64,000 nt of DNA from positions 62,001 to 126,000 of the forward strand of contig NZ_PYWM01000009.1 in assembly GCF_003049665.1 (NCBI RefSeq). Direction: 5' to 3'. The translations under genes were made by a program, and so were the position numbers. Within the stretch, counting starts at the first letter, position 1. Every line of letters begins with the position of its first letter. Origin of the DNA: Lysinibacillus mangiferihumi. GTDB taxonomy: Bacteria > Bacillota > Bacilli > Bacillales_A > Planococcaceae. Below, piece after piece: positions 27,033-40,664 of this stretch. Below the pieces are notes generated by a model. It had not been told where the DNA came from. It did no database searches and saw only the letters and a program-made list of their open reading frames with translations.

Positions 27033-27368
27033 ATGGCTAACATTACTGAGAACAAAAACGTACAATCAGTTGACTATAATGCAATTGAAGCTATGGAATC
27101 GTTCAACAACTTCGTAAAAAAGAAAAATACTTTCCTTTTTTCGATTACAGCAGGGTTTTTAATTCTTTATATTTTACTACCAATCCTTGCTTTTCAGCCT
27201 GTACTACAACAAAAAGTTGTTGGTAGTATTACGGGCGTTTGGATTTACTCAGCAGGACTTTTCATCATGACAATTGTTCTTTGTACAGTATATGTAAAAA
27301 AAGCTTCTTCATTCGATAAAGCTGCAGCTGCAGTTCTTGCAGAGTATCAAGCGAAAGGTGGAAAATAA
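27033..27368 (+). CDS. DUF485 small membrane protein 1
   Basis: A 111-aa protein of the DUF485 (YjcH-like) family. Residues 1-35 are cytosolic, then two helices follow (FLFSITAGFLILYILLPIL and VWIYSAGLFIMTIVLCTVY). Family members are encoded directly upstream of acetate-type SSS symporters and are thought to support them. AGGGGGAA precedes the ATG at 27033; the longer frame is rejected. It abuts the symporter gene with no gap. Confidence 0.9.
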   Translation: MANITENKNVQSVDYNAIEAMESFNNFVKKKNTFLFSITAGFLILYILLPILAFQPVLQQKVVGSITGVWIYSAGLFIMTIVLCTVYVKKASSFDKAAAAVLAEYQAKGGK

Positions 27369-28922
27369 ATGAATTTAGTATCAGTAGGATTCTTCTTAGG
27401 AATCGTAGGTTTAACATTAATCGTTACGTATATCGCTGCGAAGCGTACTTCTTCTGCCAGTGATTTCTATACTGCCGGTGGTGGATTAAAAGGATGGCAA
27501 AATGGCTTTGCGATTGCGGGTGACTACTTATCAGCGGCTGCATTTCTAGGGGTTTCAGGTGCTATCGCATTAACTGGTTTCGATGGTTTCTTCTTCTCAG
27601 TAGGTTATGTTGTTGCGAACTTAGTTTTACTATATGTCATTGCAGAACCAATGCGTAATTTAGGACGCTATACATTAGCCGATATGCTAACAGCTCGCTT
27701 TAATGAAAAACGTATTCGTGGAGTAGCTGCTACAGGCACAATTATTATCGTTATTCTTTATATGATTGCTCAATTAGTAGGTGCTGGTGCTCTTATTAAA
27801 TTATTATTTGGTATTGAGTATTGGGTTGCGGTGTTAATTGTAGGCGTTATGATGACTACTTATGTATTATTTGGTGGTATGACGGCTACTTCATGGGTTC
27901 AAATTATTAAAGCTGGTCTTTTACTATTTGGGACAGGTTTATTAGCAACACTGGTATTAATAAAATTCGATTTCTCTTTAGTGAAAATGTTTGATACGAT
28001 TTCGTCTGATCACGGCGATAAGTTTTTAGTGCCAGGTATGAAATACTCAAGTTCAATTGACTCTGTTTCAATGATGATGGCACTAGTATTAGGTACTTCA
28101 GGTTTACCACATATCCTAATGCGCTTCTTTACTGTTAAAGATGCAAAAACAGCTCGTGCTTCTATTTCTTGGACAACTTGGATTACAGCTATTTTCTTCT
28201 CATTAACAATTTTCTTAGGTTTTGGCGCTATGCACTTTGTAGGGCTTGATAAAATCATCGCTGAAAGTAAAGCTGGAAATACGGCTGCTCCACTATTAGC
28301 TGAATTCCTTGGCGGCGATGTTCTTATGTCATTCATTTGTGCGGTTGCATTCGCAACAATTTTAGCGGTAGTTTCTGGACTAGTATTAACAGGTGCATCT
28401 GCAATTTCTCATGATATTTATGGTGAGATTATTAAAAATGGTAAATTAACTGAAAAGCAACAAGTTTTAGCTGCTCGTACAGGCTCAATTTCTATTGCCA
28501 TTGTATCTATTATCCTTGCATTGTTTGCACAAAGTTTAAATGTTTCATTCTTAGTATCATTTGCATTTTGTATCGGGGCTTCTGCCAACCTACCTGTTAT
28601 TTTATATACAATTTACTGGAAAAAGTTCAATTCAACTGGTGCGGTAACTGCCATGGTAACAGGCTTAGTTTCATGTTTAGTTCTAGGTGCTATGGGCCCG
28701 AACGTTTGGAGTCCAGTTGAAGGTGCAGCAATCTTTGTTGGAAATCCACTTGTGCCACTTGCAGTTCCAGCAATTATCACGATTCCTCTTGGCTTTATTG
28801 CTGGTTACTTAGGTTCTGTTCTTTCTACTAACAAAGTATCTCAAGCTGAGGCGGATCGTATTTACAAAGAAATCCGTGTAAAAGCAAATACAGGGGTATC
28901 CGTTTCAGATATTTCTCATTAA
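27369..28922 (+). CDS. Sodium:solute symporter, ActP (acetate permease)-like, copy 1
   Basis: A 517-aa SSS-family transporter with about 13 membrane helices. DFYTAGGG at about residues 31-38 and GDYLSAAAFLG (residues 51-61) are the ActP-type N-terminal blocks. It probably takes up acetate or another short monocarboxylate with sodium. It lies directly after a DUF485 gene, as actP does after yjcH in E. coli. A strong terminator follows. A paralogous pair lies 460 bases downstream. Confidence 0.9.
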   Translation: MNLVSVGFFLGIVGLTLIVTYIAAKRTSSASDFYTAGGGLKGWQNGFAIAGDYLSAAAFLGVSGAIALTGFDGFFFSVGYVVANLVLLYVIAEPMRNLGRYTLADMLTARFNEKRIRGVAATGTIIIVILYMIAQLVGAGALIKLLFGIEYWVAVLIVGVMMTTYVLFGGMTATSWVQIIKAGLLLFGTGLLATLVLIKFDFSLVKMFDTISSDHGDKFLVPGMKYSSSIDSVSMMMALVLGTSGLPHILMRFFTVKDAKTARASISWTTWITAIFFSLTIFLGFGAMHFVGLDKIIAESKAGNTAAPLLAEFLGGDVLMSFICAVAFATILAVVSGLVLTGASAISHDIYGEIIKNGKLTEKQQVLAARTGSISIAIVSIILALFAQSLNVSFLVSFAFCIGASANLPVILYTIYWKKFNSTGAVTAMVTGLVSCLVLGAMGPNVWSPVEGAAIFVGNPLVPLAVPAIITIPLGFIAGYLGSVLSTNKVSQAEADRIYKEIRVKANTGVSVSDISH

Positions 28923-28956
28923 TCAGATTAAGATTTTAATGACCCCTTTTTATAGT

Positions 28957-28993
28957 AAAAAAAGACTCGACTTCGGTCGGGTTTTTTCTTTTT
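28957..28993 (+). terminator. Terminator of the first symporter pair
   Basis: AAAAAAGACTCGAC, a TTCG tetraloop, then GTCGGGTTTTTTC with a long T-tract. A typical strong intrinsic terminator. The rest of 28996-29382 is AT-rich and without a recognised gene. Confidence 0.85.
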
Positions 28994-29382
28994 TTATTAT
29001 AAAAAATTAAACATTTTACTTATCGAACAATACTATTATTTTTCCAAAAATAAGAAAATAACCAATTTTCACTAGAGAAATGGTGTTTATTTTTTCTAGA
29101 AAAAACGCATTTTTTCTCGGTTATTACAACTGTTTTTTTGTCAAGAAGCTAGTAATATCATCATCTTGTAAATTTATCTGAATTTTCGAAAACCCTTTAA
29201 TTTCTAGGCTTTGTCATGTATTTTCTGTTTAAAGTCTATTTTTCAGAAAATTTTTTTTACATAATTTTTCTGAAATGTATTGCAATTTTGTGAACTGTCT
29301 CATAAAATTAAGATGTGAATTCACTAAAGTAGCAAAAAATAGTATTTAAGCAGTAAAAATAAACACAAAATGGGGAATGTTT

Positions 29383-29721
29383 ATGGCGAACAATCAAGCA
29401 AGCAAAAGCATTGTTATTGATTATGATGCAATTGCAAAACAAGAATCGTTTAAAGCACTTGTAAGAAAAAAGAATGCCTTTCTATGGTCAATCACTGTAT
29501 TCTTTTTAGCAGCCTACATGTTGCTACCTATTCTTACATCTTACACAACAATCCTACACCAAAAGGCTATTGGGGAAGTCACTTGGGTATGGATTTACGC
29601 AGCAGGATTATTCATCATGACTTGGAGCTTATGTCACCTATATGTTGCGAAAGCCAATAGCTTTGATAAAGAAGCAAAAGCAATTATAGCTGAATATGAA
29701 AACGGAGGTGGCCGCCTATGA
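29383..29721 (+). CDS. DUF485 small membrane protein 2
   Basis: A 112-aa paralogue of the protein at 27033, with the same two-helix layout and the same VWIY.AGLFIMT segment. An ATG at 29377 gives two more residues, but the GGGGAATG site and the paralogue favour 29383. It overlaps the next gene by four bases (ATGA). Confidence 0.9.
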   Translation: MANNQASKSIVIDYDAIAKQESFKALVRKKNAFLWSITVFFLAAYMLLPILTSYTTILHQKAIGEVTWVWIYAAGLFIMTWSLCHLYVAKANSFDKEAKAIIAEYENGGGRL

Positions 29722-31262
29722 GCCCTATAGCAATATTTTTCTTCGTAGCAATCGTTGGTCTTACATTAATTATTACATGGTGGGCATCTAAACGTACTTC
29801 TTCTGCGACTGACTTTTACACTGCAGGTGGCGGTTTAACAGGCTGGCAAAATGGACTAGCAATCGCTGGAGACTACTTATCAGCAGCTTCTTTCCTAGGG
29901 ATCGCTGGTGCCGTTGCATTATTCGGATTTGATGGATTCTTCTTCTCTATCGGTTATTTAGTAGCTTACTTAGTGGTGCTATATATCGTAGCTGAGCCAT
30001 TACGTAACCTTGGTAAATTTACATTAGCGGACATGATTACAGCACGTTTTAATAATTCTAAAGTTCGTGGTACAGCAGCTCTAAGTACCATTACAATTGT
30101 ATTATTCTACATGATTGCACAACTAGTTGGTGCAGGCGCACTTATTCAATTACTTTTAGGAATTGACTATTGGGTTGCAGTATTAATCGTTGGTGTTATG
30201 ATGACTACTTATGTTTTATTCGGTGGTATGACTGCAACTTCTTGGGTACAAATTATTAAAGCTTGTCTATTAATGTTAGGTACTGTCATTATTTCGTTCT
30301 TAGTATTAAAAGAGTTTGGCTTCAGTATTTCAACAATGTTTACAGAAATGTCTACTGCTACTGACAACGGTGCGGCATACTTAAATCCTGGACTTAAGTA
30401 CACAAACGGTATTGATACAATTTCAGTTTTAATTGCCCTTGTATTAGGTACTGCAGGTCTTCCGCATATCTTAATGCGTTTCTTCACAGTAAAAGATGCA
30501 AAAACAGCTCGTTCTTCAGTTATTTGGGCTACTTGGATTGTAGGTCTATTCTATGTGTTAACAATCTTCTTAGGCTTCGGTGCTGCTGCATTCGTTGGTA
30601 AAGAAGACATTATCGCTGCAAACGCGGCTGGTAACATGGCAGCTCCACTTCTTGCAGAAGCACTTGGTGGCGACATTCTGTTCTCATTCGTTTGTGCAGT
30701 AGCATTCGCAACAATTTTAGCGGTAGTAGCAGGTCTTGTACTTTCAGGTGCATCTGCCCTATCACATGATATTTATGGCCAAATTATTAAAAAAGGTAAG
30801 ATTACAGAAAAAGAGCAAGTACTTGCTGCTCGTATCGGTTCTATTACAATCTCTGTAGTATCAATCCTTCTTGCACTTGGTGCCCAAACATTAAATGTTG
30901 CGTTCTTAGTATCACTAGCATTCTGTATTGCTGGTTCGGCAAACTTACCAGTAATTATTTACACAATTTATTGGAAACGCTTTAATACGGCTGGTGCAGT
31001 AACAGCGATGTTAACAGGTTTAATTTCTGCTTTAATACTTGTAGCTGTATCTCCAAACGTTTGGAATCCAGTTGAAGGTAAAGCAATCTTCGTAGGTAAT
31101 CCGTTAATTATGTTAACGAATCCTGCAATAATTTCTGTACCACTTGGTTTCCTAGGTGGTTTCATCGGAACGTTACTTTCTAAAGAATCTGATGAAGCGA
31201 AATATCGTGAAGTTGATGTAAAAGCAAACACTGGTATTTCAGTTCAAGACGTATCTCACTAA
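29718..31262 (+). CDS. Sodium:solute symporter, ActP-like, copy 2
   Basis: A 514-aa paralogue of copy 1. The same blocks are present: DFYTAGGG, AIAGDYLSAASFLGIAG, GVMMTTYVLFGGMTATSWVQ and the KVRGTAAL cytosolic loop. The translated proteins are closely similar along their length, which indicates a tandem duplication of the DUF485-symporter pair. The two copies may differ in affinity or regulation, since each has its own upstream region and terminator. Confidence 0.9.
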   Translation: MSPIAIFFFVAIVGLTLIITWWASKRTSSATDFYTAGGGLTGWQNGLAIAGDYLSAASFLGIAGAVALFGFDGFFFSIGYLVAYLVVLYIVAEPLRNLGKFTLADMITARFNNSKVRGTAALSTITIVLFYMIAQLVGAGALIQLLLGIDYWVAVLIVGVMMTTYVLFGGMTATSWVQIIKACLLMLGTVIISFLVLKEFGFSISTMFTEMSTATDNGAAYLNPGLKYTNGIDTISVLIALVLGTAGLPHILMRFFTVKDAKTARSSVIWATWIVGLFYVLTIFLGFGAAAFVGKEDIIAANAAGNMAAPLLAEALGGDILFSFVCAVAFATILAVVAGLVLSGASALSHDIYGQIIKKGKITEKEQVLAARIGSITISVVSILLALGAQTLNVAFLVSLAFCIAGSANLPVIIYTIYWKRFNTAGAVTAMLTGLISALILVAVSPNVWNPVEGKAIFVGNPLIMLTNPAIISVPLGFLGGFIGTLLSKESDEAKYREVDVKANTGISVQDVSH

Positions 31263-31272
31263 TACTATCACT

Positions 31273-31304
31273 AAAACCCCGTAAATTTTATGCTTACGGG
31301 GTTT
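31273..31304 (+). terminator. Terminator of the second symporter pair
   Basis: AAAACCCCGTAA and TTACGGGGTTTT flank an eight-base loop, starting ten bases after the stop. The stem ends in a T-rich tail. Confidence 0.85.
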
Positions 31305-31359
31305 TACTTTTCTCCCTCTTTTCGGTAATATATTGGTAATGTGAAATGGAGGGATTAGC

Positions 31360-31548
31360 ATGGCACTATCTAAAGCTAAAAAGAAACGTATGCATTTAAA
31401 ACGGACGCAAGGTAAGGATGTTGAGAAAAAACGTCAAACCGCCCCTTTTAGTACGCATGAGCGCGTGACAAAAACGAAGCATGCTACATTAGAACACAAT
31501 AGAACAAAACATAGGAAACAGCCACACGGAGACGATTACTCGCTCTAA
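31360..31548 (+). CDS. Small basic protein of unknown function
   Basis: A 62-aa, very Lys/Arg/His-rich protein (MALSKAKKKRMHLKRTQG start), without cysteines or a membrane segment. Its charge suggests RNA, DNA or ribosome binding, but this is only an inference. GGAGG lies eight bases before the ATG, and its own terminator overlaps the stop. It therefore looks like a real small gene. Confidence 0.7.
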   Translation: MALSKAKKKRMHLKRTQGKDVEKKRQTAPFSTHERVTKTKHATLEHNRTKHRKQPHGDDYSL

Positions 31549-31564
31549 ATGTGGCTGTTTTTGT
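31516..31564 (+). terminator. Terminator overlapping the small basic gene stop
   Basis: AAACAGCCACA at 31516-31526 pairs with TGTGGCTGTTT at 31550-31560, and T residues follow. The 5' arm is inside the coding region. It may also serve the convergent TatD gene. Confidence 0.6.
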
Positions 31565-31570
31565 CGTTTC

Positions 31571-32320
31571 TTATAAATCGTAAAATAATTTTGTGTTTCG
31601 TGTCACAATATTGGCCGCTTCTTGCGTTGTTATACCTTTAAGCGTTGCAATGACTTCGATACTTTTAGCCATCATAGACGGCGATGTTCGAGCCTTATCA
31701 AAAGGTCCTTCAAATGGCCAAGGTCCATCCGTTTCCACCATCATCAGTTCCAATGGATACTTTGTAATCAAATCTTGTATTTCCGCTTCATAAACACAAT
31801 CAGGCGTAATGGAAATATAATAACCATTATGTATCATGCGTACAATTGCCTCTTCACTTCCCTTGAACCAATGAAAATGAGCTTTCTTTACACCATGTTT
31901 CTCAAGTAAATCGCAAGCGATTAGTGCATCCTCATAAACAGCATGTAACACTATCGGTTTGTGAAGTTCTTGCGCTAACAGAATAAATTGTTCTAATAAC
32001 GCAATATAAGGGCGCTCATCCAATACATGCGTCTGTTTTCGATAATAAGGTAAACCAACCTCTCCAACAGCAATCATCTCACTAGCATGCAGTCGTATCC
32101 AATCAAATAAAGCTTCTTTCTCCCTATCATTAGGCAACGACTGTTCAGGATGAAAACCATACGCTGCCTTGACCTTCGCATAGGCTCTCGATAACTTCAG
32201 CGTTTTCTCACAAGATTGTAAGTCCGTACTGACCGCTATAACCGTTTGCGCCTCATCAAGTAGCAAAGGTACTTCTTCTTCTTGATACTGATCTAAATGA
32301 ATATGTGCATCAATCAACAT
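31571..32320 (-). CDS. TatD family metal-dependent hydrolase
   Basis: A 249-aa TIM-barrel hydrolase. DAHIHLD near the start, GEVGLPYY, VLHAVYED, HFHWFKGS and MMVETDGPWP are the TatD metal-binding blocks; the canonical ETD and HxH residues are present. TatD enzymes are DNases or amidohydrolases. AAAAGGA suits the ATG at 32320 better than that at 32326. It overlaps the ABC ATPase gene by eleven bases and is the last gene of the TPP-riboswitch operon, which suggests a task in pyrimidine salvage rather than DNA decay. Confidence 0.88.
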   Translation of the reverse strand: MLIDAHIHLDQYQEEEVPLLLDEAQTVIAVSTDLQSCEKTLKLSRAYAKVKAAYGFHPEQSLPNDREKEALFDWIRLHASEMIAVGEVGLPYYRKQTHVLDERPYIALLEQFILLAQELHKPIVLHAVYEDALIACDLLEKHGVKKAHFHWFKGSEEAIVRMIHNGYYISITPDCVYEAEIQDLITKYPLELMMVETDGPWPFEGPFDKARTSPSMMAKSIEVIATLKGITTQEAANIVTRNTKLFYDL

Positions 32321-33059
32321 ATGCATCGTCCTTTTCTTCCTTTAAATACTGAAAAAGTTGTTGTTTTAACTGTGTAAATTGAGTGGAATGGCGAATTTCC
32401 TCGAACCGTGGTCGTGCAAATGGCACAATAATTTCTTCCTTAACCGTCGCTGGACGTTTTGTTAATACAATAATGCGATCCGCTAAAAATAGCGCTTCTT
32501 CAATACTATGTGTCACAAATAGGATAGATTTTTTATGTTCCTCCCAAATAGATAACAGCCATGCCTGCATTTCTAATCTTGTAAACTCATCGAGCGCTGA
32601 AAAAGGTTCATCTAAGCATAGTATCGGTTTCCCACTGACGATAGCGCGCAAAAATGATACACGTTGCTGCATGCCTCCTGATAATGCATGCGGATAAGCA
32701 TTTTCAAACGAAGCAAGACCAACCTTTTCTAGCCACGCTTTGGCAAGCTCTTTATTCGGCCGACGCTGCAATTCTTCAACGATCATGACATTTTCTAAAA
32801 TCGTCCGCCACGGTAATAAGCAAGGTTGTTGGGGCATATAGCCAATGATACCTGTTTGTCGTTGAATATTGTCTCCATTTAACAAAATAGTGCCATGATC
32901 GACAGGCGTTATTCCTCCTATCAATTGAAAGAGTGTGCTTTTGCCGCTACCTGAAGGGCCAATGATTGCCACAAATTCACCTTCCTGAACTGTAAAGGAT
33001 AAATTTTTAACCACTTCAAGTGAGCCAAAGGATTTAGAAATGTCCTGAATGTTCAGCAT
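32310..33059 (-). CDS. thiZ: ABC transporter ATPase for a thiamine pyrimidine (ThiZ-like)
   Basis: A 249-aa ATPase of the nitrate/taurine/HMP type. Walker A GPSGSGKST is at about residues 34-42. LSGGMQQR is the signature, LCLDEPFSALD is Walker B and THSIEEA is the H-loop. It energises the permease encoded just upstream. The TPP riboswitch and the ThiY-like binding protein make a thiamine precursor the likely cargo. It overlaps the permease gene by 26 bases. Confidence 0.88.
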   Translation of the reverse strand: MLNIQDISKSFGSLEVVKNLSFTVQEGEFVAIIGPSGSGKSTLFQLIGGITPVDHGTILLNGDNIQRQTGIIGYMPQQPCLLPWRTILENVMIVEELQRRPNKELAKAWLEKVGLASFENAYPHALSGGMQQRVSFLRAIVSGKPILCLDEPFSALDEFTRLEMQAWLLSIWEEHKKSILFVTHSIEEALFLADRIIVLTKRPATVKEEIIVPFARPRFEEIRHSTQFTQLKQQLFQYLKEEKDDAYVD

Positions 33060-33807
33060 GTGCGCCCCTCCCCTTTACAACAAGCTTTTCTACAAAACGA
33101 ATCACACTAAATAACAATAAACTTAATAAGACAATCGCAAATATCGCAACAAATACACGATCCGTTCGAAACGATGATTGTGCGAGCGTCATATAAACAC
33201 CAATTCCTTTTTTTGCACCAAGCCATTCTGCTATGACAGCGCCCATCACACTATAGGTCGCCGCAATCTTAATACCGGAAAAGATGGATGGATACGCATA
33301 AGGCCATTCTAATTTCCAAAATGTTTGCCCTTTCGTAGCACCAATCATTGCAAAATAATGTTTGAGCTCAGGGGAGGTTTGACGAAACCCATCCATCGCC
33401 GCGATAACGATTGGAAAGAAGCAAACGAGACAAATAATAATCAGCTTGGGTAACAGGCCAAAGCCAAACCAAATAATTAATAATGGCGCTAAAACGAGCA
33501 CTGGCACATTTTGAGACACAATGAGAATCGGATAAACAAACGCTCTAATTGTTGATGAGCGATGTAAAAATACCGCAACGCTTAAGCCACACATCACACC
33601 AATAGCAAGCCCTATTAATGCTAGCTGAATCGTGGCCCAAACATGGGGACTAAACGTTGAATACGATTCAATACCTTCAATCATAATGGCACTTGGCGCT
33701 GGCAATAGCCAATGTGGGATATCAGCTACACGTATAATAAGTTCCCAAATGAATAAGAGGAAGGCGATAAAAATAATCGACCTTCCTTGCAGCATTACCT
33801 GTTTCAC
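33034..33807 (-). CDS. thiX: ABC transporter permease for a thiamine pyrimidine (ThiX-like)
   Basis: A 257-aa membrane protein with about six helices. The EAA-like loop is around LKHYFAMIGATKGQTFWKLE, with the family ATPase-docking glycine. It starts at a GTG that overlaps the preceding stop by four bases (GTGA). An ATG four codons in is the alternative. It forms the channel for the ThiY/ThiZ system. Confidence 0.88.
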   Translation of the reverse strand: MKQVMLQGRSIIFIAFLLFIWELIIRVADIPHWLLPAPSAIMIEGIESYSTFSPHVWATIQLALIGLAIGVMCGLSVAVFLHRSSTIRAFVYPILIVSQNVPVLVLAPLLIIWFGFGLLPKLIIICLVCFFPIVIAAMDGFRQTSPELKHYFAMIGATKGQTFWKLEWPYAYPSIFSGIKIAATYSVMGAVIAEWLGAKKGIGVYMTLAQSSFRTDRVFVAIFAIVLLSLLLFSVIRFVEKLVVKGRGAHAEHSGHF

Positions 33808-34097
33808 CCTCGATATTTCTCCGTTAACGTTCCCATTGTAATACCAGCTGGCTGATATAAAATTTTCACTTGTGTAATAACATTGATAGCGCCTAAGTCA
33901 ATCATCTTTTTATTCATCTCTTCAATAATTTGTAACAAAGTGGATAATTCACCCTCCATTGTTGTTTCCAGTGGATGCACCTCATAGTGCACACCGGAAG
34001 CATCGATTACAGCAATTGCCGCATCTACAAATGGGATCACATCCTCATATTTTTCTGTTTTAGGTATGATTTGTACACTAATTAATGAATTCGCCAT
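33804..34097 (-). CDS. Thiamine-binding protein of the MTH1187/YkoF type
   Basis: A 97-aa ferredoxin-like protein of the UPF0045/MTH1187 family. HYEVHPLETTMEGE is the characteristic central motif. Relatives such as YkoF bind thiamine or its pyrimidine. Its place between the binding-protein and permease genes of a TPP-regulated operon supports a cytosolic carrier or sensor task. AAAGGAGCG precedes the ATG, one base after the thiY stop. Confidence 0.85.
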   Translation of the reverse strand: MANSLISVQIIPKTEKYEDVIPFVDAAIAVIDASGVHYEVHPLETTMEGELSTLLQIIEEMNKKMIDLGAINVITQVKILYQPAGITMGTLTEKYRG

Positions 34098-35096
34098 TTA
34101 TTTCGCTCCTTTCTTTGGTAAGAAATCGTTTGTAAATGCTTGTTGTGCATTAAAGTCGCCTTCTAAAACGTTATTCTTTGTCATCCAGTCCGCATAGTTT
34201 TCCCAAACTGCTAACTTTTGTTCTCCCCATTGCGCCGCATCGTCTTGATATTTGCCCGCTAACCATTCCTGACTTTTATGCACAAGCTCTTTATCCAAAT
34301 CAGGTACCGCTTCAAGTAAAATATCAGCCGCTTCACTTGGATGCGCTATCGCATATTCATAGCCTTTTGTAGTAGCCGCGACAAATGCCTTTACGACATC
34401 AGGATTATCCTTGATCATCTTTTCATTCGTTGCCAATACAGGTGTGTAATAATCGAGCTGCTCACTATAGTCGGTTAAATACTGCATATTTAACTTTTCC
34501 CCACGAAGTTCTGCCTCAATACCTGTCCAAGCATAATAAATCCACGCAAAATCAATATCCTTTTGCATCATTGTGAAAAAGTCGATATCTCCCGCATTGA
34601 CGATATCTAATTTGTTTATATCGGCATTGTCTGCTTTCATCAATGACTGTAAAACAGCTTGTTCAACTGGAGCACCCCAGCCACCATAGGTTTTTCCTTC
34701 GTAATCTTTTGGTGATGTAATGCCTTTTGAAGCGAGTGATGCAAAACCTGAAGTATTATGCTGAATAATTGCCGCAATCGATACAAGGGGTACATCTTGT
34801 ACACGTGCTTGCGTAATACCTTCCTGATAACTTACGCCAAACTCTGCTTTCCCAGATGCCACAAGCTGATCAGCACCTGCATCACCTGGTAAAATAATCT
34901 CTACGTCTAAGCCTTGCTCTTTAAAATAGCCAAGCTTTTGCGCCACATAAAGTCCCGTATGATTCGTATTAGGTGTCCAGTCCAGTACAACGGATACTTT
35001 TTTTTCTGAACTCGGTTCCTCTTTTTTGTCTTCTTTTGCGCTACATCCAACTAATGTAATTAGTGCAGCAACCATAATGAATAACCATTTTTTCAT
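34098..35096 (-). CDS. thiY: ABC substrate-binding lipoprotein for a thiamine pyrimidine (ThiY-like)
   Basis: A 332-aa NMT1/THI5-like binding lipoprotein. The signal ends at VGC with the lipid cysteine at residue 18. DWTPNTNHTGLYVAQ near residue 45 is the pyrimidine-binding motif of ThiY, which binds N-formyl-4-amino-5-aminomethyl-2-methylpyrimidine in other Bacilli. EYAIAHPSEAAD is also typical. GGAGG precedes the ATG at 35096. It is the first gene after the TPP riboswitch. Confidence 0.9.
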   Translation of the reverse strand: MKKWLFIMVAALITLVGCSAKEDKKEEPSSEKKVSVVLDWTPNTNHTGLYVAQKLGYFKEQGLDVEIILPGDAGADQLVASGKAEFGVSYQEGITQARVQDVPLVSIAAIIQHNTSGFASLASKGITSPKDYEGKTYGGWGAPVEQAVLQSLMKADNADINKLDIVNAGDIDFFTMMQKDIDFAWIYYAWTGIEAELRGEKLNMQYLTDYSEQLDYYTPVLATNEKMIKDNPDVVKAFVAATTKGYEYAIAHPSEAADILLEAVPDLDKELVHKSQEWLAGKYQDDAAQWGEQKLAVWENYADWMTKNNVLEGDFNAQQAFTNDFLPKKGAK

Positions 35097-35234
35097 GCTA
35101 TATCCTCCTAGCAAGTAATTTGAAAGTGTTCATGATTGAATGTTTCACCAGAAGAAAAGCGTATGCTGTTTTTAATCCGTTTGCAGGCGATTCTCATTGT
35201 TTTCTATCTGCTTAAGGTTAATGATCATCCTTAA

Positions 35235-35267
35235 ACAAAAAACGCCTAGGGATTATCCCAGGCGTTT
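35235..35267 (-). terminator. Riboswitch-controlled terminator
   Basis: On the minus strand, AAACGCCTGGGAT and CCCTAGGCGTTTTTTG form a hairpin with a T-tract between the TPP aptamer and thiY. With TPP bound this should stop transcription. Confidence 0.8.
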
Positions 35268-35312
35268 GCAAACGGTATCAAAAAATAGTGTACGAATATT
35301 TTTGAATAGATG

Positions 35313-35400
35313 TTCCCTACGCTGGTACGAGCCAAATCAGGTTCAAAGGGTCAGCATCTGAACGGACGCAATCTCAGCTGGCAACTTCCAGCCCCCCTAC
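35313..35400 (-). promoter_or_regulatory. TPP riboswitch (THI box)
   Basis: Read on the minus strand the conserved aptamer pieces appear in order: TAGGGGGGCTG, GCTGAGAT, ACCCTTTGAACCTGAT and TACCAGCGTAGGGAA. These are the diagnostic TPP-sensing helices P1, P2 and P4/P5. With the terminator at 35235-35267 it should switch off the thi operon when thiamine pyrophosphate is plentiful. The region 35097-35606 holds no other gene. Confidence 0.96.
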
Positions 35401-35565
35401 ATTCTTAACTTATGAACTTTTCGTTGTTTATTATACCCCTATCTATCTTCAAATGACAAGCTCGTATTTTTAAACCTTTAAAATCAGCCTTGCTGTCTGT
35501 GCCTTTCATAAGCGAGCAAACTGCTATCTAATTAGTAATTCATTTTCCAAAGCATTTTGCTAGAT

Positions 35566-35598
35566 GAAAAAAGCCCAGTTCTGTAAAAGAACATGGGC
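35566..35598 (-). terminator. Terminator of parC
   Basis: On the minus strand GCCCATGTTCT and AGAACTGGGC pair and are followed by TTTTTT. It lies about ten bases after the parC stop. Confidence 0.85.
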
Positions 35599-35606
35599 AT
35601 AATGAA

Positions 35607-40060
<4,454 letters not shown>

Positions 40061-40407
40061 CTAATAATAATAGCATTTCCTGTCAATAGCTAGTGACAGA
40101 TATATATTTTTTTAATTACGCTACAACGTAATTGCTTCTATGAACTTTATTTAGAGGCCAGGGCAGGCTGCTGTCATGAATGACTGCACCTATTTTAAGC
40201 TTACTGCCTTGTACGACCAAACAAAAATCCACGACAACTGTAAGAGGCGCTATCTTCACTAAAGCCAGCATTGAACGCCTTCTAATTACTTAACACTACA
40301 GCATACCAAAAACATCATCGGTAGACGTTTTCTGTTGAGTGATGATTTTTAATAGCTTCACAAGAGAAATTAAAGATAGACTTCTATTCTACCAAAGGAA
40401 TGTGTGA

Positions 40408-40435
40408 TTGACAAAATTGCCATTTTACCTATATT
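40408..40435 (+). promoter_or_regulatory. Candidate sigma-A promoter upstream of plsY
   Basis: TTGACA at 40408-40413 and TATATT at 40430-40435 are spaced by 16 bases, close to the housekeeping consensus. It lies about 230 bases before plsY and is the clearest box pair in that long spacer. Confidence 0.5.
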
Positions 40436-40664
40436 TTAAGAAAGTGCTTAGGTATTAATACGATACTAGTTCCGAATAACCTAACATAAGCTATCATAAG
40501 CCTGTGACTTTTGAAATCATGAAGTGCTTTTTCCTTTTGTATTGAATTCAAGGCTCATGATGAAATCTCCTTCATATCATTGTAGATTAAAGAGAAAAAG
40601 TGTAAAATACTTGTTACAAACTATTAGTACCAAGTGTTATTATTTGGATGAAAGGAGTCCACCT

